Positions 60,394 to 64,000 of a stretch of DNA of 64,000 nucleotides are shown here, piece by piece. Position 1 is the first letter of the stretch; every line of letters begins with the position of its first letter. Where the stretch lies: positions 1 through 64,000 of the forward strand of contig NZ_JAAMPJ010000004.1 in assembly GCF_011067745.1 (NCBI RefSeq). Direction: 5' to 3'. The DNA is from Lentzea alba. Its GTDB lineage: Bacteria; Actinomycetota; Actinomycetes; Mycobacteriales; Pseudonocardiaceae. The position numbers were made by a program, and so were the translations under genes. A model generated the notes under the pieces. It was not told the origin of the DNA, ran no database searches, and was given only the letters and a program-made list of their open reading frames with translations.

Positions 60394-61421
60394 GCTCGGC
60401 TCCACTCGGTCGGGTTCTGGCCCGCCTGAGCGGCGTTGAGCAGTGCGGCGAGGTCGTCCTCGGTGACCGGGCGAGGGTTCGACGGCGGCACGGACGGCAG
60501 GATCAGCCGGGCTGCTTCCGAGACATCGGGCACGCCGCGCAGCACGTGAGAAGCGCCCACCTCGTCGTAGAGGGTGATCAGGTCCGTGCCCAGTGCTTCG
60601 GTGATCCTGGCTGCGGCCTGGGGTGCGGCAGGAGCGTTGAACGCCAGCACGTACGGGAGGATCGCCGTGTGGGTCTGGGCGTGCGGGAGGTCGTAGGCGC
60701 CACCCAGCACGTGGCAGATCTTGTGGTGCAGCCCGGATCCGGCGGAGGCGAACGCCACGGCGGACAGATGGGCGCCGTAGAGCATCTGTTCGCGGCCGTC
60801 GAGGGTGGTGATCTCCCGCAGCCCGCCGCGCAACGCGCGGATCCCTTCCACGGCAAGGGCTTGGTTGATCGGGTCGGTACGCGGGGCCCACATCGAGTCG
60901 ACGCAGTGCGCGAGCGCGTTGCACCCGGAGGCGACCGCCAGTTCGTCGGGCAGTGACGCGGTGAGCGCCGCGTCGTAGATCACGGTGACCGGCAGGACGC
61001 GGTCGTCGCTGCCGGTGGTCTTGCGCGCGGCCTCGGTCAGGCCCCACACGTTGGTCGCCTCCGAACCCGCATACGTCGTGGGCACGGCGACGATCGGCAG
61101 GCCGGTGGTCAGCGCGACGGCCTTGGCCAGTCCGGTCGTGGAACCGCCGCCGACGCTCACCAGCAGGTCCGCTCCCACCTCCGAAGCCTGCGTCCGGGCG
61201 CGTTCGGCGTTGGCGACGGGCACGTGCGGCGCCACGTCCGTGCAGCGCGCCGTCACGTCGATCTTCGAGACGACGACCTCCGCCGCGCTGGTCTCCTCGG
61301 CGATCAGCAGGACGCGCCGGGCGCCCAGCCGTTCGACCTCCAGAGCCAGGTTCGCGGCTGCCTCACCGGTGCCGAACCGGACCCGCTGGCCGAGCGTGAC
61401 GTGTTCGAACTGCCAGGTCAT
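60390..61421 (-). CDS. Maleylacetate reductase
   Basis: 343 residues from ATG 61421 ([20 protein letters not shown]). It is an iron-type alcohol dehydrogenase family member with [19 protein letters not shown] (NAD(P) site), [15 protein letters not shown], and the metal-binding region [22 protein letters not shown]. It reduces maleylacetate to 3-oxoadipate. The large open frame that extends upstream to 62309 runs through the monooxygenase gene and is not coding. It overlaps both neighbours by four bases. Confidence 0.9.
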   Translation of the reverse strand: MTWQFEHVTLGQRVRFGTGEAAANLALEVERLGARRVLLIAEETSAAEVVVSKIDVTARCTDVAPHVPVANAERARTQASEVGADLLVSVGGGSTTGLAKAVALTTGLPIVAVPTTYAGSEATNVWGLTEAARKTTGSDDRVLPVTVIYDAALTASLPDELAVASGCNALAHCVDSMWAPRTDPINQALAVEGIRALRGGLREITTLDGREQMLYGAHLSAVAFASAGSGLHHKICHVLGGAYDLPHAQTHTAILPYVLAFNAPAAPQAAARITEALGTDLITLYDEVGASHVLRGVPDVSEAARLILPSVPPSNPRPVTEDDLAALLNAAQAGQNPTEWSRA

Positions 61422-63220
61422 GCGCTCTCCTCCCGGCCCAGGACGACGGTCAGGACGGACATGAGCTCGGCCTCGGGATCGGCGGGCAGACAGTGGCTCC
61501 GCCAGGCGACGTGCTTGTCCGGACGCACCAGCACGGCCCCGTCTTCGTCCACACCGGACAGTCGAGACCAGTCGAAGTAGAGGTCCGTCACGTCGCGTCC
61601 GGGACCGATGACCACGGTCCGCACCGGCACACCGAGCCGGTCGGCGGCCTTCTGCGCCGCGTCCGCCCACGCCTCGCCGGTGATCCCGGTCAGCAGCGTG
61701 AACTCGCCGTACGGCACGAGGTCGTGGGTGGAGCGCTTGTGCGTGCTGTCCCCGACCCACGCGTGCGGCAACCGTGCTCCCGGCCACGTCGACGGTTCGT
61801 AGTAGAGCTCCGGATCGCGGGCCGGCTCCGGGCGGGCGGTGCCGTCGGGAACGACGGCGCTGGACTGGTACGTCTGGCCCATCTCCACGCCGTGGGCGTT
61901 GAACTCGTAGTTCTTGAGCTCCATGGCTTCCCGCACGGCGGCGCGTTTGGCCGCACCCGCCGGGCTGACGTCCTTGCGCTCCTCGATCTGTGCGTGCATC
62001 TGTTCGGCCGACTGGGCTGCGTCGAGACCGAGGGCTTCGAACAACGCGCCGAACTCGCGGGCGGACTTGTTGGCGCGCAAGACGATCTGCTGCGCCACGG
62101 GAGCGCGTTCGGCGGTGTAGGTGTCCAGCAACGACGGTCCCGCCTGCCCGGTGAGGACCGCCGCCAGCTTCCACGCCAGGTTGTAGGAGTCCTGGATCGA
62201 GGTGTTGGAGCCGAGCCCGTTGCTCGGCGGGTGCTTGTGCACCGCGTCGCCGGCGCAGAACACCCGGCCCCGCTGCAGCCGGGTGGCGTACTGCTCGTTG
62301 TTGCCCCACAACGAGATTCCGGTGATCTCCGCGTCGAGGGCGGGATCACCGACGAGGTTGCGCACGATCTGCAGCGCGTCGTCCTCGGTCACCTCGGGCA
62401 CGCCGTGCGCGAGATCGAAGCCCCAGACGATGAGCCATTCGTTCCACGGCCGCACCATCCGGACGAGACCCGCGCCGATGCCGCCGACGTTCGCGCCGGG
62501 CTGGATCACCCAGTACAGCACCGAGGGGCGGTGCCGGCAGAGGTCGGCGAGGTCCGCTTTGAACGTGATGTTCATGGACCCGGCGACGTCCATCCGCCCC
62601 TCGTAGGGCAGGTCCAGGTCGGCGGCCACCGCGGACCGGGCGCCGTCCGCGCCGATGAGGTACTTGGCGCGGATCGTGTACTCGGTGCCGGTGAGCCGGT
62701 TCAGCACCCGCACGGTCACGCCGTCGGCGTCCTGCGTGTGGCCCAGGTACTCGGTGCTGAACTGGGTCTGCGTGCCGCGCGCCGTCGCGTTGCGGACGAG
62801 GATCGGCTCCAGGTAGGTCTGCGGGATGTCGCAGTTGAGCGACGGCGAGGCGAGCGCGTGGTCGGCGTGCCGCGCGGGGTGGTTGCCCCACGTCAGGATG
62901 CGGCCGATCTCCTCGCCGGTGATCGACGTGCAGAACACCGTGTCGCCGATCAGGTGGTGTGGCGTGGCGTCCGCGAGCACCTGGGCCTCGATGCCCACGT
63001 CGCGGAAGATCTCCATCGTGCGCTGGTTGGTGATGTGCGCGCGAGGGGTGTTGGCCGTCCACCGGTACTTCGTGATCATGATGTTCGGGACGCCGAGCGT
63101 CGACAGGAAGAGCGCCGCGGAGGCCCCGGCGGGGCCCGATCCCACGATCAGCACCTCGGTCTCGACCGCGGTGTGCGTCGGCGGGGACGTGTCGGCGAGA
63201 CCGTCGTGGAAAGTCACCAT
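61418..63220 (-). CDS. FAD-dependent aromatic monooxygenase (resorcinol/phenol hydroxylase type)
   Basis: 600 residues from ATG 63220. FAD-binding motif VLIVGSGPAGASAALFL (24-40), the GADGARSAVA (DG) motif and RVFCAGDAVHKHPPSNGLG (GD motif) define a class A flavoprotein hydroxylase; a C-terminal thioredoxin-like domain closes the protein. The closest types are TfdB and resorcinol hydroxylase. With hydroxyquinol dioxygenase and maleylacetate reductase downstream, the expected reaction is resorcinol or a related phenol to hydroxyquinol. It is the first gene of the operon. Confidence 0.88.
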   Translation of the reverse strand: MVTFHDGLADTSPPTHTAVETEVLIVGSGPAGASAALFLSTLGVPNIMITKYRWTANTPRAHITNQRTMEIFRDVGIEAQVLADATPHHLIGDTVFCTSITGEEIGRILTWGNHPARHADHALASPSLNCDIPQTYLEPILVRNATARGTQTQFSTEYLGHTQDADGVTVRVLNRLTGTEYTIRAKYLIGADGARSAVAADLDLPYEGRMDVAGSMNITFKADLADLCRHRPSVLYWVIQPGANVGGIGAGLVRMVRPWNEWLIVWGFDLAHGVPEVTEDDALQIVRNLVGDPALDAEITGISLWGNNEQYATRLQRGRVFCAGDAVHKHPPSNGLGSNTSIQDSYNLAWKLAAVLTGQAGPSLLDTYTAERAPVAQQIVLRANKSAREFGALFEALGLDAAQSAEQMHAQIEERKDVSPAGAAKRAAVREAMELKNYEFNAHGVEMGQTYQSSAVVPDGTARPEPARDPELYYEPSTWPGARLPHAWVGDSTHKRSTHDLVPYGEFTLLTGITGEAWADAAQKAADRLGVPVRTVVIGPGRDVTDLYFDWSRLSGVDEDGAVLVRPDKHVAWRSHCLPADPEAELMSVLTVVLGREESA

Positions 63221-63290
63221 GCGCACACCGTGACAAGTTCGGCGACGTCGCGGTGACCTCGCGCCGGACGTGGCGGAAACAGGCAAAAGT

Positions 63291-64000
63291 TCAGATGCGG
63301 CGGTCCTTGCACGGCGTGGTGCCGAACCGTGCCCGGTAGGTCCGCGAGAAGTGCGCCTGTGAGGCGAAACCGCTCCTGGCCGCGACCTCGGCCAGCGAGA
63401 TCGGTTCGGTGAGCAGGCGCCGGGCGGCGTCGAGCCGGGCGGTCAGCACCGCCTGCGGGACGCTTTGCCCGGACCTCGCGAACAACCGCGAGAGGTGACG
63501 TTCGGAGTACCCGATGGCGGCGGCGATCCGGCTCGCGGACAGGTCTTGGTCGGCCAGATGAGCCGCGATGTACGCGTGCGCCGCCGCCAGATCGCCGGTG
63601 TCGGAGCGTTCACCACCGAGCAACGTCGCGAGCAGGCTCGTCGCGACGTGTTCGAGACCCTCCCAGTCCGCGGGGCCGCCGCGCAGGGCTCCGGACAGCG
63701 CGGTCACGAGCGCCTGGGCGTGCGCGTCGCCCTGGACGCTGAACACCTGCGGCCGAACGGGCCTGGTCCTGCGCACGAGGGTGCGCGGCGCCTTCAGCAC
63801 GAGCTCGGTGAGGCCGTGCGAGAACGTCCGCTGGAACGGCTGGTCGCCGTCCACCACGAGTCCCTGCCCCGGCACGACGAGCTCACGGCCACCGCGGTGC
63901 TCGAAGTGCCCCGCACCGGCCAGGGCGAAGTAGACGACCACGCCGTCGGCCGGGTGTTCGGCGATCTGCCGGACGTCCCGTTCGACGGCGTGCGGCGATC
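63291..64000 (-). CDS. AraC-family regulator, 5' end outside the window
   Basis: The frame is open through the right edge (last full codon at 63996-63998), so the N-terminus is missing; an internal GTG at 63941 is too short to be the start of a normal member. The visible part has a cupin-like sensor region (VVYFALAGAGHFEHRGGREL) and a C-terminal AraC helix-turn-helix pair (LSASRIAAAIGYSERHLSRL, ISLAEVAARSGFASQAHFSR). It lies 70 bp upstream of the monooxygenase gene on the same strand and is the obvious local regulator, responding to the phenolic substrate or a pathway product. Confidence 0.88.
   Translation of the reverse strand, partial: SPHAVERDVRQIAEHPADGVVVYFALAGAGHFEHRGGRELVVPGQGLVVDGDQPFQRTFSHGLTELVLKAPRTLVRRTRPVRPQVFSVQGDAHAQALVTALSGALRGGPADWEGLEHVATSLLATLLGGERSDTGDLAAAHAYIAAHLADQDLSASRIAAAIGYSERHLSRLFARSGQSVPQAVLTARLDAARRLLTEPISLAEVAARSGFASQAHFSRTYRARFGTTPCKDRRI

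Noticed and set aside
60394-62309. Long upstream extension of the maleylacetate reductase frame (639 codons)
   Set aside because: The extension lies inside the monooxygenase gene in another frame. The family starts at MTWQFEH-type sequence, matching ATG 61421.

Overview
The window is high-GC actinobacterial DNA. Overlapping start/stop junctions, GTG starts, ESX (type VII) accessory genes of the EspG/PPE/DUF3558 kind and XRE-TPR regulators suggest Pseudonocardiaceae or a close relative. The family is an inference; no rRNA is present. By spot count of single lines, the left and middle part (to about 34 kb) is nearer 60-62% GC and the right end nearer 72%.

Layout. 1-4.3 kb is decayed mobile DNA: the tail of an IS3-type transposase, a gene split by an in-frame stop, a winged-helix hypothetical gene, a 5'-truncated gene abutting a multiply frameshifted IS256-type transposase, and an integrase C-terminal fragment. 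4.35 kb holds a 47-bp imperfect copy of the 3' half of tRNA-Pro. The intact tRNA-Pro(GGG) gene lies at 40.0 kb, with a second integrase C-terminal fragment beside it. The 35.6 kb between the two copies is therefore read as a tRNA-Pro genomic island, probably one of two elements stacked in tandem.

The main content of the island (4.6-30.3 kb, all on the minus strand) is a complete-looking dpd system, which replaces guanine in DNA by 7-deazaguanine derivatives and restricts unmodified DNA. The first block, in transcription order, is dpdE-F-G-H-I-J-K-D. The second block is queC-queE-queD-folE2 (GTP to preQ0), then dpdC, a dpdB copy, dpdA (DNA transglycosylase), another dpdB copy and a VUT/YhhQ-type transporter. 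Nearly all genes overlap by 1-11 bases, so both blocks look like translationally coupled operons. A ~780-bp gap with two possible small genes separates them.

The right part of the island (30.7-39.4 kb) holds ESX-accessory genes: a WXG100-like protein, two EspG-like proteins, a PPE-like protein, a DUF3558 lipoprotein, and a serine-hydrolase putative effector followed by a tandem array of lipoprotein and YbaB-like paralogues, including decayed copies and a leftover effector tail.

Beyond tRNA-Pro come a NarL-type two-component system (40.2-42.0 kb), a small graveyard of gene fragments, a three-gene operon ending in a TIR protein with the catalytic Glu present (42.7-45.6 kb), and a MoxR / DUF58 / transglutaminase-like operon (57.7-45.6 kb, minus strand). 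That operon carries three tandem secreted proteins, each with two PKD domains and seven RCC1 repeats; its transglutaminase-like protein lacks the catalytic Cys. The right end holds an XRE-TPR regulator and a resorcinol/hydroxyquinol catabolic operon (FAD monooxygenase, maleylacetate reductase, hydroxyquinol 1,2-dioxygenase) next to an AraC-type regulator cut by the window edge.
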